A stretch of 64,000 nucleotides of DNA from Sapria himalayana (GCA_029783825.1 JAREIK010003005.1:106750-170749), one strand, 5' to 3'; counted from the first letter of the stretch, positions 12,553-27,204 are shown. Made by a program: numbers and translations. The notes: generated by a model not told the origin, from the letters alone.

Positions 12553-15500
12553 TATATTATATATCTATATCTATATCTATCTATATAGCTATCTCTATAT
12601 CTCCCATCTATCGATTTGAATATCCATATAATATCTATCTATCGATTTGTCTATCTAAATATTTATCCATATATTTATATATATCTTTTTGTCAATATAT
12701 CTATCTATATTCTTTCTATCTGTCTATATGTCTATTTGTTTATCTATCTAATAGTATATCTAGTCATCTATTAATATTTTATCTATCTATCAATCATTCT
12801 ATCTATCTATCTATCTATTTGTCTGTTTGTCTATTTGTCTATCTAACTATATGTCTATCTATGTATCTTTCTATCTATATATATATATCTGTATATTTGT
12901 ATATCTCTCTATCTATTTATATTTTACATCTGTCGATCTATCTATATACTTATCTATCTATCTATATAAGTATCTATATATCCATTTGTCTATCTATCTA
13001 TTTTTCTATCTGCATATCAATTTATCATCTATTTCAATAATTCTATCTATCTATCTATATTTCTATCTCTATTTCTATCTGGCTATCTGACTATCTAGCT
13101 GTATATCTATTGTTTATATATCTATCTATCTATTTTTATATCTATTATCTCCTTATTAATCGATATATCTATATAAATCTATATATCTATTTATCTATCT
13201 ATATGTTTATCTATATATCTCTCTATCTTTTATATGTCTATTTGTCGATCCATTTATTCTATCTATCTTTTATATAATATCTATCTTTCTATCTTTCTAT
13301 TTAATATCTCTGTCTGTCTATCTATCTATGTATCTTTTTATCTATATATTGATGTATCTATCAATTTATCTATTTATCTATCAACCTGTCTATAATTCTA
13401 GCAATCTACCTGTCTATTTGTCTATTTTTCTATTTCTTTGTGTTTTTATTTGTTATTTATTTATCTTACTATCTATCCATCTATTTGATGATCATTCTAT
13501 GTGCCTATCTATCTTTTTATCTAATTAATCTATTAGCCTATTTGTCTATTAGTCTATAATTATATTTATTTATCTCTGAATCAATCTATTTGTCTATGTA
13601 TCTTTGTGTCTACGTGTCTATCTGTGTATCTATCTCTCTATCTATATAACTATTTGTCTATGCGTCTTGTGTCAACATGTATATCTATATATATAACTAT
13701 CTATCTGTATATCTGTCTATATGTCTATATGTCTATCTATCTATCTGTCTATCTATCTAGTTGTCTATCAGTCTATTAGTCTATCAATTTATCTGTATAT
13801 CTATCTATCTATATTTATATTTGGCTATCTGTCTCTCTATATTTCTATTTGTCTATTTGTCTATTTGTCTTTTTATCTATTTATCTATCCATCAAGCTAT
13901 ATATATATATCTCTATTTATCTATTTGTCAATCTATCCATATATTGATCTTTTTATTTGTTTATTTATGTAAATGTCTATATTTCTATATTTCTATCTAT
14001 GTAACTATCTAACCATATATCTTTTTATCTATATATTTATACATCAAACTATCTATCTATCAAACTATCTAACTGTCTTTCTTTCTATCTACCTAATAGT
14101 GAATCTATCTATCTTCTATTATTTATTCATCTATCTATCTATCATTCTAATTTTATGTCTATTTATTATTCTACCTATCTATTTGTCTAGCTATCTATAT
14201 GTCTATCTATCTATCTGCCTATCTTTTATCCATCCATCCATCTATCTATCTATATATCTAGCTATCTATTTATCTATCCTTCTATTTATCTATCTTTTAG
14301 TTTATCTATCTATTTGTCTGTCTGTCTATCTGTCTCTCTATCATTCTATATGTTTATCTGCCTATCTATCTATGTATGAATCTATCTTTCTATCTAGTGG
14401 ACTATCTGCACATCTATCTACCATCTATATATCTATCTTTCTTTCTATATGTCTATCTAGGTGAAATCAATCTCTTTGTGTATCTAGCTTTGTATTTTTG
14501 TGTATTTGTATATCTATCTATGCAGACATCTATTTATCTCTCTATTTATATATATAGTTATTTATAAATAAGTATATCTATATATCTATCTATATGTCCA
14601 ACTATATATTGGTCTATCTATCTATCTGAGTATTTCTTTTTAGTCTATCATTTTATATCTCTATCTATCTATCTGTCCATCTCTCTTTGTGTTTCTCTAT
14701 AGATCTATTTATCTATTTTTTATATGTTTATATGTTTATATGTTTATATGTTTATCTATCTATCAATCAATTAGTCTATATATCTATCTATCTAAGTATC
14801 TATTTATCTATTTATCTATCTATCAATCTATATCTCTACTTGTCTATATGGCTATTTGTCTATATGTCTATCTCTATCTATTTAATCTATCAATCAATCT
14901 ATCTGTCTATCCATCTATATAACTATCTATCAATCTGTTATTTTTCTATAAACCAATCTTTTTACCTATCTATCTATATATCTTTTTTATTTCTCTAACT
15001 ATCTTTCTATATATCTACCTATCTATTTATCAATTTGTTCATTTCTTTATCTATCTATGTCTTTATTTATCTATTTGTATATCTATCTATTTATCTATCT
15101 GTCTATCTGTCTATGTGTCTATCTATATATCTATTAATTTATTTGTCTATCTAACATAAATTTATCTATCTAACAATCTAACTATCTATCTATCTGAATA
15201 TTTGTCTATTTATCTATTTTAATTTTTATCAGTTTATATATAAGTCTTTTTATTTGTATATCTATCTTTTTCATTAGCTATTTATCTATATATCTATCTA
15301 TCTGTCTATCTAACAATATATCTATATATCTATCTATTTATTTGTCTATCTATCTTTCTTTCTATCTTTATATCTACTATCTATCTATCTATTTGCCTAT
15401 TTGTCTAACTATTTATCTCACTATCTATATATCTCTTAATCTATGTATCTATTTATCTATCTATGTATATATTTATCTATCTATTTATTTATTTGTCTAT

Positions 15501-17865
15501 TTATCTATTTGTATATGTGTCTATTTATTTATATATCTATATTTATATCTATCGTTATATCTATCTGTATATTTATCTATTTATTTATATATCTATATGT
15601 CTATATGTTTATGTGTCTATGTGTTTATTTATCAATTTGTCTATTTGTCTAACTATCTATTATTCTATAAGTGTATTTTCCTATATGTGAATCTTTCTAT
15701 TAGTCTATGTAACTTAATGTCTATGTGTCTATCTTTCTATATATCTATCATTCAATCTAATCTATCTATGTATCTATGTGTCTACATAACTATCTATCAA
15801 TCTATTTTTATATCGATTTGTCTATCTATCTATCTAGCCATCTATCTATCTATATGTCTATATGTTTATCTATCTAGCTATCTATTAGTTTATTAGTCTA
15901 TCTATTATTTCTCCATCAATCTTTCTATTTGTTTATCTGTCTTTTTATATATTTATCTATGTGTCTAGTTATCTATTTGTCTATCTATCTATTTATTATC
16001 TGTTTATTTGTCTATCTATATATATGTATATCTATCTAAGTATCTATATCTATTTGTATGTCTGTCTATCCCCTTCTCTATTTGCATATGTATTTATTTA
16101 TTTGTCTATCGATCTATATATTTATCTATTTATCTTTATATCTATCTATCTGTCTATCTTTGAAAAGATATATTTCTCTATCTATCTATCTATCTATTTG
16201 TCTATCTATCTATTTGTCTGTTTGTCTATCTATCTAACTATCTAACTAATTATCTATCTATTTATCTATCTATCTACATGTCTATCTATGTAGCTATCTG
16301 TCAAACTATCTAACTTTCTTTCATTCTATCAGTCTCTTAGTCTATTTATCTATTTTTCTATCTAAATTTATGCTTATGTGTCAATCTATCTATCTGTGTA
16401 TCTATTTATCTATCTATTTATCAATAAAATCAATCAATCTCTCTATCTAATAATCTATGTATTTGTATATCTACCTATCTACTTAAATATCTATATATCT
16501 ATCTATTTATTTATTTGCCTATCTATCTATAAATCAATCTATTTGATTCTTTATTTATAAATCTATCTATTTTACTATCAATCAATCTATCTATTTATAT
16601 ATCTAAATGGCTTTCTATCTATCTAACTATCTATCGATCTATCTTTTTATCTATTTGTGTATCTATCAATCTATCTTTATATCTATCTATGTATTTATCT
16701 CTTTCTACCTATCTGTCTATAACTTTATTTATCTATCTATTTATCTAACATTCTATATGTCTATCTATCTATCTGTATTTCTATATGTTTATTTGCCTTA
16801 TATCTCTATATCTCTATATCTATCTTTCTACATATCCATCTATTTATATATCTGTCAATCTGTCTATCTATCTATCTATCTTTATAACTATTTATTTTTC
16901 TATCTATCTATCTATCTATTTAACTATTTATTTTTCTATCTATCTATCAATCTATCTATATATATATATATCTAGCAATTTGTTTATTTGTATATCTATC
17001 AATCTATTTATCTTCATATATGGTCTATCTATCTATCTATTTTTTGATCTAATTATCTATATATCTATTTGATTATCTGTGCATCTTTGTATCTGTCAAT
17101 CAATTTATATGTCTATATATCAAAATGACTATCTAACTTTCTAGTTGTATATCAATATATCTAGCTTTCTATGTGCATATCTATTTATTTCTTTATCTGT
17201 ATATATATTTACCTATCTAATTATATTTCTATCTATCTATATATATGACTATCTATATACTTCTCTCTCTATCAATTTGTCAATTAGTCATTCTATACCA
17301 CTAACTAAAAATCTATCTATCTATCTATCTATATGCCTATCTATCTATCTATATGTCATTCACTTTATTTGTCTATATATCTATCTATCATTTAGTCAAT
17401 AAATCTATTTATGTATCTAAATAACTATCTAACTAACTATTTATCTATCTGTCTATGTGTCTATCTAATTATCTTCCTATCTTTTTATCTAACTATCTAT
17501 GTGTCTATCTATATATTTGTCTATCTATTATCTATCTATTTAACTATCTATCTATATATCATATCTGTCTATTTGTCCATCTTTCTATCTATTTATTTGT
17601 CTATCTGTGTATTTGTTTATTTGTCTATCTATCTATCTATCTTTCTGTCTATGTGGCTAACTATCTTTCTATTTATCTATCTATCGGCTTATCAATGTTC
17701 TCTCTATTTATCTTTTAGCCTATTAGTGTAAGTGTTTATATTTCTATTTATCTATCTATCTATCTATTTATCGATATGTCTATATAAATATATATATCTA
17801 TCTAATTGTATATCTGTCAATATATCTATATATCTATCTATCTATATAACTATCTATTTATGTAT

Positions 17866-17897
<32 letters not shown>

Positions 17898-20451
17898 TAG
17901 TTTAACTATCTGTCTATCTTTTCATCTATCTAACTATCTATCTATATAAGTGTCTATTTATATTTTTATTTGTTTATATTTCGGTGTAAATCTATTTATC
18001 TATCTATAATTCTATTAATCTATATATCTAACTATCTAACTATATTTTTCTATATCAGTATATCTATCAATATATATATATATATATATCCATCTGACTA
18101 TCTATCTATATAACTATATATTTATCTATCTGTATGTCTATCTATCTTTCTATATTTATGTCTATCTATCTTTCTATATATATATATCTACTTAACTATC
18201 ATTCTATGTATCTTCCTATCAATCTATATATCTTTCTATCTGTGTATATGTTTATATGAATATCTTTTTATTTATCTATTAATCAATCTATCTATCTTTC
18301 TACCGATCTTTTTCTATCTCTCTATCTATCTATCTATTTATGTATATGTGTATCCATCAATTTTTATTTTTCTCAACCTTTCAATCTATTAATATATCAA
18401 GATGTGAATATATCTATTTGTCTATCAATCTATCTATTTGTTTATCCACCTAATTGTCTAAGTGTGTATCTATCTATCTATCTATTTATAGATACATAGT
18501 CTATCTATAATTAGTGATAATTAGTGAGAGATTGATAGATAGGCACATATATATAGTCTATCTATCTATCTAAGTATTTATTTATGTGTCTATGTCTCTA
18601 TCTATCTATTTGTATATCTCTCTATCTATCTATATTTCTATCTTTCTATTTATTTATATATCTATTTTTTATTTATCTATGTGTCTATATGTCTATATGT
18701 CTTTATATCTACATGTCCATATGTCTTTGGATGAATGTGTCATTATGTTTATGTGTCTATCTATCTATTTATCTATCTGTCTATTTGTCTATCTGTCTAT
18801 CTTTCTATTTGTCTATCTATCTTTATATCTATCTCACTATTTATTTCTATATCTATCTATCTATATATGTATCTATTAATCTATATATCTGCCTATAATT
18901 CTATCTATCTTTCTATCTAACTATCTATCTATTTAACTATATATCTACCTTTTTATCTATCTATCTATCTATCTATATATCTATTTATCTGACTATATGC
19001 CTATCTATCTATTTATCCATATATCAATCTGTCACTAATTATCTATCAATTAGTCTAAATGATTTATCTGTCTATCTATCTATCTATATATCAATTTATC
19101 CATCTATCTAACTATCTAATTGTCTATATTCTTGTTAATTTGTCTATTTGTCTTTCTATCTATATAACTATATATTCGTCTATTTGTTTATCTGCCTATA
19201 TATTTATCTATCGATCTTTGTATCTGTTTATATGTCTATATCTCTATTTGTCTAAGTGTTTATCTATCTATTTATTTATCTATCTATCTATTTTTTAGTC
19301 TATCTATCTATTTGCTATTTTTATAAATGTTTATCTATCTATCTATATGTCTATTTATGTTTCTATCGATCTGTCTATCTATTTGTCTACCTACCTATCT
19401 ATCTGTCTATCAATTTATCTATCTATCTATCTATATATCTCTTTCTCTATCTATCTGTCTGTCTGTTTATCTATCTATATATCTGTCTATCTATATTTTA
19501 TCTATCTATTTATCTATCTGTCTATTTATCGATCTGTTTATCTAACTATCTATTTATTTGTTAATCTATTTGTCTATCAATTTATCTTTCAAACTATCTT
19601 TATTTCTGTCTATCTATCTATTTGTCTATCTTTTTATTTATCTATCAATCTATCTAACTATTTAATTGTCTATCTATTTATCTATCTCTCAGTCTAACTA
19701 TTTGTCTAATTATATATATTTCTATCTTTCTATATATCTATCTATCCTTTCTAACTATCTATCTATTTATATATCTAACTATCTAAGTATCTATAAATCT
19801 ATCCTTATATTTATTCGTCTTTTGATATATCTATCTATTTTCCTATCTATAAATCTGTCTGTATTTTTATATGTTAATCTATCTATCTATTTATCTGTCA
19901 CTATATCTTCCTATCATCTATCTATCTATATATCTAATATTTTATCTATATATCTATCTATCTCTATCTATCAGTCTATCTATCTTTCTAATAATTTGTC
20001 TATTTATCTATCTTTAATATGTCTATTAATCTATCAATAATTTATATATCAATTTGTCTATCTATCAATCTGTCTATCTATCAATCTATCTATCAATCTA
20101 TCTATCAATAAATCTATAAATCTATTTATTTGTATGTCTATCTATCTATCTATATATCTAATTGGCTATATATCTATTTGTCTATCTATCTATTTGTCTA
20201 TCTATCTATCTAATTATTCTTTGTCTATATATCTATTAATCTATCTATCTATTTTTTTATCTATCTATCAATCTATCTATTTGTAAATCTATCTATTTAT
20301 ATATCAATATGTATATCTATCTGTATATCTATCTCTCTGTTTATTTGTCTATCTATCTATCAAACTTTCTATCTATCTATATGTCTGTTTATCTATCTAA
20401 CTATTTGTCTAATTGTCTATCAATGTGCCTGTCTAAATGTCTATCTATCTT
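9274..20451. repeat. Degenerate TCTA/TGTC (GATA/GACA) tetranucleotide array, block 1
   Basis: About 11.2 kb of imperfect TCTA repeat on the plus strand with frequent TGTC, TTTG, TTTA and CAAT variants. On the minus strand this is GATA with GACA. (TA)n runs are embedded near 9515-9545, 12512-12552 and 18073-18090. The plus strand is poor in stop codons because TCTA in any frame reads Ser-Ile-Tyr-Leu, so it shows dozens of false open frames. None has a believable start, composition or domain. Only one short patch (18490-18555) breaks the strand polarity. The array starts against CACTA-related sequence and ends at the 20.45 kb island. Confidence 0.97.
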
Positions 20452-22339
20452 AATGTTGAAGATGGTAGTATTTAGTCAAAAAAGCAATGTGTGAGTGTAA
20501 AGAAATGAGCCATTTTTGCTACCTGCAACCCTTTCAAGCATACAAATAGTTATGGAGCATGCTGATGATGGAAGGAAATATAGCTCCCAAAATCTCTAAA
20601 TTAAAATTTCAATGAGTCCCATGTCATTAAAGTTTGATACATTCTAATACATTAATAGAATCTATCACAACAGGAAAAGCATGATTATAAAAATGGTAGC
20701 TTGTACAAGCTCTTATAATGCTTCTTCATGCCTAGTTACTCTTTAAGTTGTGTTTGATTGGATAGAATCGGAGGTGGATATGATTTTATGATATTATAAC
20801 AAAGTAGGAATAATAATCTCATTTTGGATTTACAAATATTATGAATTACCATGCAATATACTTAGATATAGAGATTTAAAACACTTATTTTACGCATTTA
20901 TCAGACAATCTCTATAAATGAGAGATTTCATAATAGTTTATCGTAATTTATAAGTAACTACCAATGATAATTGATATATTTTCAAATCCAATTTTAAAAT
21001 TCTTGTAGAATTTAAATAATGGATGGATATGTTCTTCCATTTGGTCATCAATTAATATGACTTATTCAAATGTTAAAATAAATATATTATACTATCTAAT
21101 AAGATATCACATCTTTATGTGATAACAAAAATCTGTCCACATTCGAAGAATAGTAATTCTCGAATTCAAGATTTTTTATGATTGATCTTTTCAATCTTTT
21201 GCGGCAAGATTGTCAAAATAAGATACTGGTACAATTTGTTTTCTTATTTAGCCTTCATATTTTAAATGCTTCCACATATTATGATAATATAAGATAGATA
21301 TGGAGATCACATTCATACCCAAATAAGCAAGGCTCTCGCTTTAACAATATATACAAAGAAAGATAAATATCTCAACAATTTTACCCGATAACTTTGAAGA
21401 GACTGTTTGAAGAGACTATGTAATACAAAAAATTCTCGAGTGATCAATCATCTTAATATATTATTATTTCATAAACAAATTTAACTTCAAAGTTATTATG
21501 AAAACCATTTTTAGTATTTATATAATTACACAAGACATTTGTAAAAGAGAATTATTAGTATGCAATCCTTCATCCTTCTAATCCTACCACCCAAAGATTC
21601 GTAAATGTTAGTTTAAGCTAACACCCAATGTAGAGTCAATCATCTTTATATCATAGTTCATTAGCATTTTTTGTGAATTAAGGAGAAAGTAAAACTTTAT
21701 GTTGAGATTGCTCTAAACAAACAACATTAAGAGCTAAGGTTACAAAAAAGGGTAGCCTACATTACTTTTAAGGCATGCTCTAATGTGGCCCTTTTGTGGA
21801 GTACATTTCTTATGAATCACCGAATGATATAGAATAACTGCCAAGATAACCAAAATAAAGATATCAAATTCACAAAATAAATGTTAAAAATTTTTATAAA
21901 AATCAAATTTCATTTATACATTACTATACCATAAGTTCCATCTTCTTCCCTTCGAAAATATCACCGCATCAATTTATCTCTTGGTTTCATACCCCAACAA
22001 GTGGAGGGTCTAGTTAATTAACTAATACAAATAACACATTATACAAATCAAACTTGAGATTAAAAAACCCATAAACATATACACATAGTACATAATGGCT
22101 TGAGTTATAGCTAAAATGACAAATTAAATGCAAACTAAAAGCCCACTTAGCAAATAAGTAAAATTAAACCAAATTGATAATTAACATATTTAGTGAATGT
22201 TTGGTAAAAAACTTGAATTAATAAATAAAAAAATATTTTTATTTATTATCATTATAACTTATGAGTGTAAATATATTAAGTAAATAACTCTATAAATTTT
22301 ATGCTGATTCTATCAAGCAAGATTTTGTTGGTAGATATA

Positions 22340-23225
22340 TAGCTTGCTTTTTTTAACTCCACAACTCATTAGCAACAATTGTTCATCTAACCAAGGAAGC
22401 CATTCATTGTACAACTGCTTGTGAATAAAATCAGTATGCCCATCAAGCTCCTCCACCATGCCGCCTAGGTAGAGACAGAAGTCCCATCTACTAGAAGAAT
22501 ACAGATAAATATTCTATCAAGAAGTTAATAAAATTTTAGGAAGACGAGAAATTATATAGTAGAACCTTACTCATATCTCAAAGAAAACAAAGACATGAGA
22601 GTTTGGAAAATGACTTCACAAGTCCCATCAACAACACCAATAAATATTTAGCAAGATGATCATCCCAACACTGAAAACAAATTTTCTCACTTTGAAAAAT
22701 GAAGCAAACAAGCTACAAACCATAGTTCTCGGAACTTAAAGTTACTCCACCATGACTGCACCAATCCTTTGCTTCCTTGTAAAGTCGCAACCCTGTAATG
22801 TTTGATGCTAATACTAAGCATAAATTAAACTCACACCCACATTTAAAACATGCTAAGGAGTTGGAAAAAGGATAGATATTACCTTTCTGACAACCAATTT
22901 TTTTCTAAGGAGAGGATGCAATCACATTAGATGTCATTGCATCTGCATGAAATCTCATGAAACATTCTATATCTTTTATTGCTAATCCTATTTGAAACGT
23001 ATTTCTGGGAGGATAAAAGCACAGGGCAATGACAAAGAAGAAACTCTACGTGTCAAAGAATAGTACAAATATAGAGAAATATTGTTAGTAAGATACCTTA
23101 AGGGGAGCCATTTTAGGTAAGAAATGGGCAAAAAAATCCTTTGCTAGATTTGGGCGCTCCTTTAATACACCACTCAGCAGAGAACGAATCTATCTAGATG
23201 CATCTTCATGACTATTAGCTCCCAA
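22340..23225 (-). pseudogene. Exon-like fragments of an unrecognised multi-exon plant gene
   Basis: Minus-strand segments look like exons between splice-site-like signals. The segment 23225-23097 (129 bp, 43 codons) has TATGTAG before it and GTATCT after it. It reads through apart from one TAG and includes SLLSGVLKERPNLAKDF then FAHFLPKMAPLK. The segment 23004-22883 has CCTCCCAG before it and GTAATATC after it, and includes IKDIECFMRFHADAM. Near 22792 another begins after CATTACAG and includes VQSWWSNFKFRELWFVACLL. Near 22480-22340 one includes YLGGMVEELDGHTDFIHKQ and LYNEWLPWLDEQ. Reading phases between pieces do not all fit and stops are present, so this is most likely a decayed or partial copy. 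I do not recognise the family. Confidence 0.45.
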
Positions 23226-23774
23226 CTACATAGAATGATTGTAGTTATAGTTATAAGGATGAAGAAGACCTGTATAGCATAAAAATGATACATACCTTAA
23301 GCTGATCATGGTGATTTAAAGTACTTTATAGTGTGAAAATGAAGAATACATATAAATAGAAGATGAGGATGAAAATCAGGAAATATGCAAAAACACTCAC
23401 AGAGTTTGGAGAGAGATAAATCATTACTCACATGTTCTTACTTTTCTATTAACAATTACTTTGTCATTATCAATGACATGGATGCATGAGTCAATTATTA
23501 TGCTTCTAACTAGTTCCTAATATGAAGCTTCGATTAGCCATGTTGACGAACAAAAAAATGCAACCAAAACCATGAAGCCATGAATCCGAGAAGAAGACAA
23601 CTAATTTCTAGTAATATTCATAATGTCTGCTAAACTATAATAAAGATTTAAGCATTGAACATGTGTAATTACTACAATTTTCGAAACTGGTATTGACTTG
23701 AAACACTTGAGATTATTCTCTTCGTAAACATAAGAAAAATTGTTTAAGTGCTTGAATGCCTTGCCCTAGCATTT

Positions 23775-23777
23775 TTA
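23775..23777. repeat. Target-site duplication of CACTA-1, left copy (TTA)
   Basis: TTA immediately precedes the CACTACAAG terminus and matches TTA at 39382-39384 directly after the opposite terminus. A 3-bp duplication is the hallmark of CACTA transposition. Confidence 0.85.
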
Positions 23778-24235
23778 CACTACAAGAAAAATATTATATA
23801 GTTAGGGACAATTACCTAGCTAAATGAGCATTTTCCGTCACTAAACAGGATATAGCGACGGATTACCAATGGATCGGTTCCTTATCTAAAGTGTTCCTTG
23901 CTAAAGTTTCGTAAGGGAAAGTGTCCCTAGCTAAAAAGTTAGCGACATAAAAATATCTTGCTAAAAAAGACAAATTCCCTAGCTAAATTAGCAAGCTAAA
24001 TGAGATTTTCTATCGTTAAACTAAATAATGATGGAAGATTCCCAAGCTATATTTTAGTCGCTAAATTTTAGTGACGGAAATAGTCCCTAGCTAAATAAAT
24101 TTAGCGACGAAAAAATCCATTGCTAAATTTAAGAATTTCCCAACTAAATTAGCTAGAAAAATTTCCTAGCTAAATTACCATGGGATTTTTCCCTTGCTAA
24201 TTTAGTAATGGATTATTTCCCTAGCTATTTTAATT
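23778..24235. repeat. Left terminal and subterminal repeats of CACTA-1
   Basis: Starts with the terminal inverted repeat, then carries many short copies in both orientations of TCCCTAGCTAAAT and TTAGCGACGGA-like motifs. In CACTA elements such subterminal repeats are the binding sites of the TNPA-type protein; that role is known for En/Spm and is inferred here. Confidence 0.85.
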
Positions 24236-24409
24236 TCAAAACTATTTTCAATATTTAATTTATTTTAAAATTTTTTAATTAAATAATTTTATATTTTTAT
24301 ATCAAATTGAATAAAAAATGAAACTATAAATAATTTATAATAAACAAAAAATAAAATCATTTAATAACTTATTCTAATTCAATATTTTATATAATTGAAA
24401 CAAAAAAAT
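24236..24409. other. AT-rich spacer inside CACTA-1
   Basis: AT-rich sequence between the subterminal repeats and the triplicated unit. Its poly-A/T-rich text resembles the spacers between the later units. No gene. Confidence 0.6.
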
Positions 24410-24879
24410 AACAAAATTTTATTACATCTTATTCATAAATATATCTACCGACAGTGCATAAAGTATAATATATCCATTCATTGAAGTTGATTTCTTTCCC
24501 ATCAACTCCTCCGATCATCATTTTTCTACTGCGACAAAGTTGTCCGAGTCACGACACATAATGTCTAGTGAAAATCTCATCACTTATACAAGCTTTATAT
24601 GAGGAATAATGCAGTATCATATCTGTAAGAAATGTAAACCACTCAGTCAAATTAAAATAAAAAAAATTATGTTTTGATAAATATATAATCCTGGAGTATA
24701 TTTGTAAATATATACTAGCATTTCACTCGGACATATATTACTATAGTATATTTACATAAAAACTACAGTATTATGTGTACATATAAATTGAGTACAAATA
24801 TACTCATTATATACGTACATAAAATACTACAGTAATATATGTACGTATATACTGACATTATTCATACTTATATATCGCA

Positions 24880-25313
24880 TTTGGTGATGTTGCTGCTGCT
24901 CCCACTGCCACCGCTACTGCGACTATTGCTGTCGCTGCGAATACCACTATTATTGTCACCGCTGCTGCCGATGCCGCTGATGCCGCCACCGCCACTGCTA
25001 TCGGTGTTGGCCGCTGCCCCTTCTGCCTGTGCTACTGATGCATGCCGAAGTTTCCATAGCTATCATTGTCGCCACTACCACCGCTGCTACCACCACCGCC
25101 ACTACTGCGACTACCACCTCTACTTCTGGTGTTGCCGCTACTTCCGGTCCACCCACTGCTACCACTACTACTGTCATTGCTGCCACTACCATTGCTTCCA
25201 ATGCCGCTGCTCCCATCATTACAGCTTCCACCACTACCACCGCCACTACTGCAGTAGCTGCTACCCCCACTACTGTTGTCGCTGCCACCTCTACCTTTGC
25301 TACTACTGCTGAT
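24880..25313. repeat. GC-rich imperfect trinucleotide tract, copy 1
   Basis: About 430 bp of period-3 sequence with units such as GCC, GCT, ACC, ACT and CCA. It is a sharp GC-rich island in otherwise ~75-80% AT DNA. Several frames on both strands are open (for example 24998-25288 minus and 25029-25394 plus, giving Ala/Thr/Val-rich or Leu/Pro-rich strings), because such triplets cannot form stops easily. I do not regard these as genes. Confidence 0.85.
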
Positions 25314-26084
25314 AATAGGTTTTTACATTTCTATAATAGGCTAAAACTCTACCCAAAAAATTTAAGACACTCAAATATATTCACAGATATATAAAAATAG
25401 TTATTATTGACATGAACATACACAAATTAAAGTTGATTGTCATACAGCTAAAATTATAATTTAATTAAATAATTTAATATTTTTATATTAAATTTAATAT
25501 AAAGAGAAACTATAAATGAAAATTTAAAATTAAACAAAAAAAATTCATTTAATAACTTATTCTAATACAATATTTTAAATAACTAAAACAAAAAAATAAC
25601 AAAAATTATATTACATCTTATTTATTAATATATCTACCGACTGTGCATAAAGTATAATCTATCAATGCATTGATGATGCTTTCTCTCCCTCTGCTCCTCT
25701 GATCACCAATTTTTTGCTGTGAAAAAGCTATCCGAGTCACAGTGCTTCATATCTGTTGAAAAATTCCTTCACTTATACTAGCTTCGTATGGGAAAGAAAA
25801 TGATACCACATTTGTAAGAAATTTAAACCACTAAATCAAATCAAAATAAATTAAAAAAAAAACTATGTTTTGATAAATATATATTACTATAGTAAAAATG
25901 TACATATATACTATCATTTCACTCGTACATATATTACTACAGTATTTGTACATATAAATTATAGTATTATGCATACAAATATACCGAGTACATATATACT
26001 AAGTATATATGTACATAAAGTACTTTTAGAATTATATGTACATATATACTAACTATATACGTACGTATATACCACATTTGTTGC

Positions 26085-26489
26085 CATCCTGATGCTCCCA
26101 CTGTCGATGCTGCTTTTGTCGCTGCTGCCACTACCACTATGGCTACTGCCGGTGTTGCCACTGTTGCTGGTGCTACCACCACTACCACCGCTACTATTGC
26201 TGCCACCGCTGCCACCGCTGCCACTACTACCACTATAGCTGCTATTGCTACTGATGCCGCCGCTACACTGATGCTGCCACTATGGCCGCTGCTGCCTCCG
26301 TTGCAGCCACTGTCGCTACTGAATCAGCTACCATGACTGCCACTACTATCATTGCCACTACTGCCGCTGCTACTGCTGCTACCGCTGCCATCATTACCAC
26401 TGTCGCCACTGCCACTTCTGCCACCGCTACTACCGCTACCATCACTATAGTTGTTGCCATGGCTACCGCTCCTACCACTACTAATAATA
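26085..26489. repeat. GC-rich imperfect trinucleotide tract, copy 2
   Basis: Second copy of the period-3 tract, similar in composition to copy 1 but diverged in exact order. It is again open in several frames on both strands and codes only for low-complexity Ala/Thr or Ala/Val strings. Confidence 0.85.
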
Positions 26490-27204
26490 GGCTTTTACAT
26501 ACCTATAATAGTCTAAAACTCTACCCAAAAAATTCAGAGAAACAAAAACATATTAATAGATATATAAAAATAGTTATTATAGACAAGAACAAACACAAAT
26601 TAAAGTTGATTGTTATACAGCTTCAAAAAAAATTAATTAAATAATTTTAGTTTTTAAATTAAATTTAATAAAAATAGAAACTATAAATAAAAATTTAAAT
26701 TAAACAAAAAAAATTCATTTGATGACATATTCTAATACAAAATTTTAAATAACTGAAACAAAAAAATAACAAAGTTATATTACATCTTATTAATCAATGT
26801 ATCTACCGACAATGCATAAAGTATAATCTATTCATGCATTGATGTTGCTTTAGCTCCCTCAGCTCCTCCAATCACCAACTTTTTGTTGCAAAAAAGTTGT
26901 CCAGGTCACGGTGCATCATGTTTGTTTAAATATCTTTTTACTTATACAAGATTCATATTGGAAACAATGTCGTACCATATCTATGTGAAATTTAAATCAC
27001 CCAATCAAATCAAAATAAATAAAAAAACTATGTTTTGATAAATATATATTATTGTAGTAAATATGTACATATATACAAGCATTTTACTCGTTCATATATT
27101 ACTCAGTATATACATATATACTGAGTACATATATATACTCAGTATATATGTACATAAAAAACTATAGTATTAAATGTACGTATATACTGACTATATACAT
27201 ACGT

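Larger units (their letters stand above)
20452..23777. other. Non-array island between array block 1 and CACTA-1
   Basis: About 3.3 kb with ordinary plant intergenic/intronic texture and no tetranucleotide repeat. It contains exon-like pieces on the minus strand (listed separately, 22340-23225). The remainder (20452-22340 and 23226-23777) shows no ORF, RNA gene or terminal repeat that I can support. The CACTA-1 target sequence TTA is its last three bases, so the island existed before CACTA-1 inserted. How it came to sit beside the array is unclear. Confidence 0.6.

Noticed and set aside
9428..20494. More than thirty plus-strand ORFs of 60-184 codons
   Set aside because: All are Ser/Ile/Tyr/Leu-rich translations of the tetranucleotide array; overlapping frames give the same string, with no domain and no start context.
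20745..21070. A MITE-like start 'tgtttgattggata'
   Set aside because: I could not find a matching inverted terminus or target duplication downstream.
20452..23777. The island as a Helitron
   Set aside because: A CTAG occurs near the right edge, but without a preceding hairpin, without the expected T after it, and without a TC start at the left edge.
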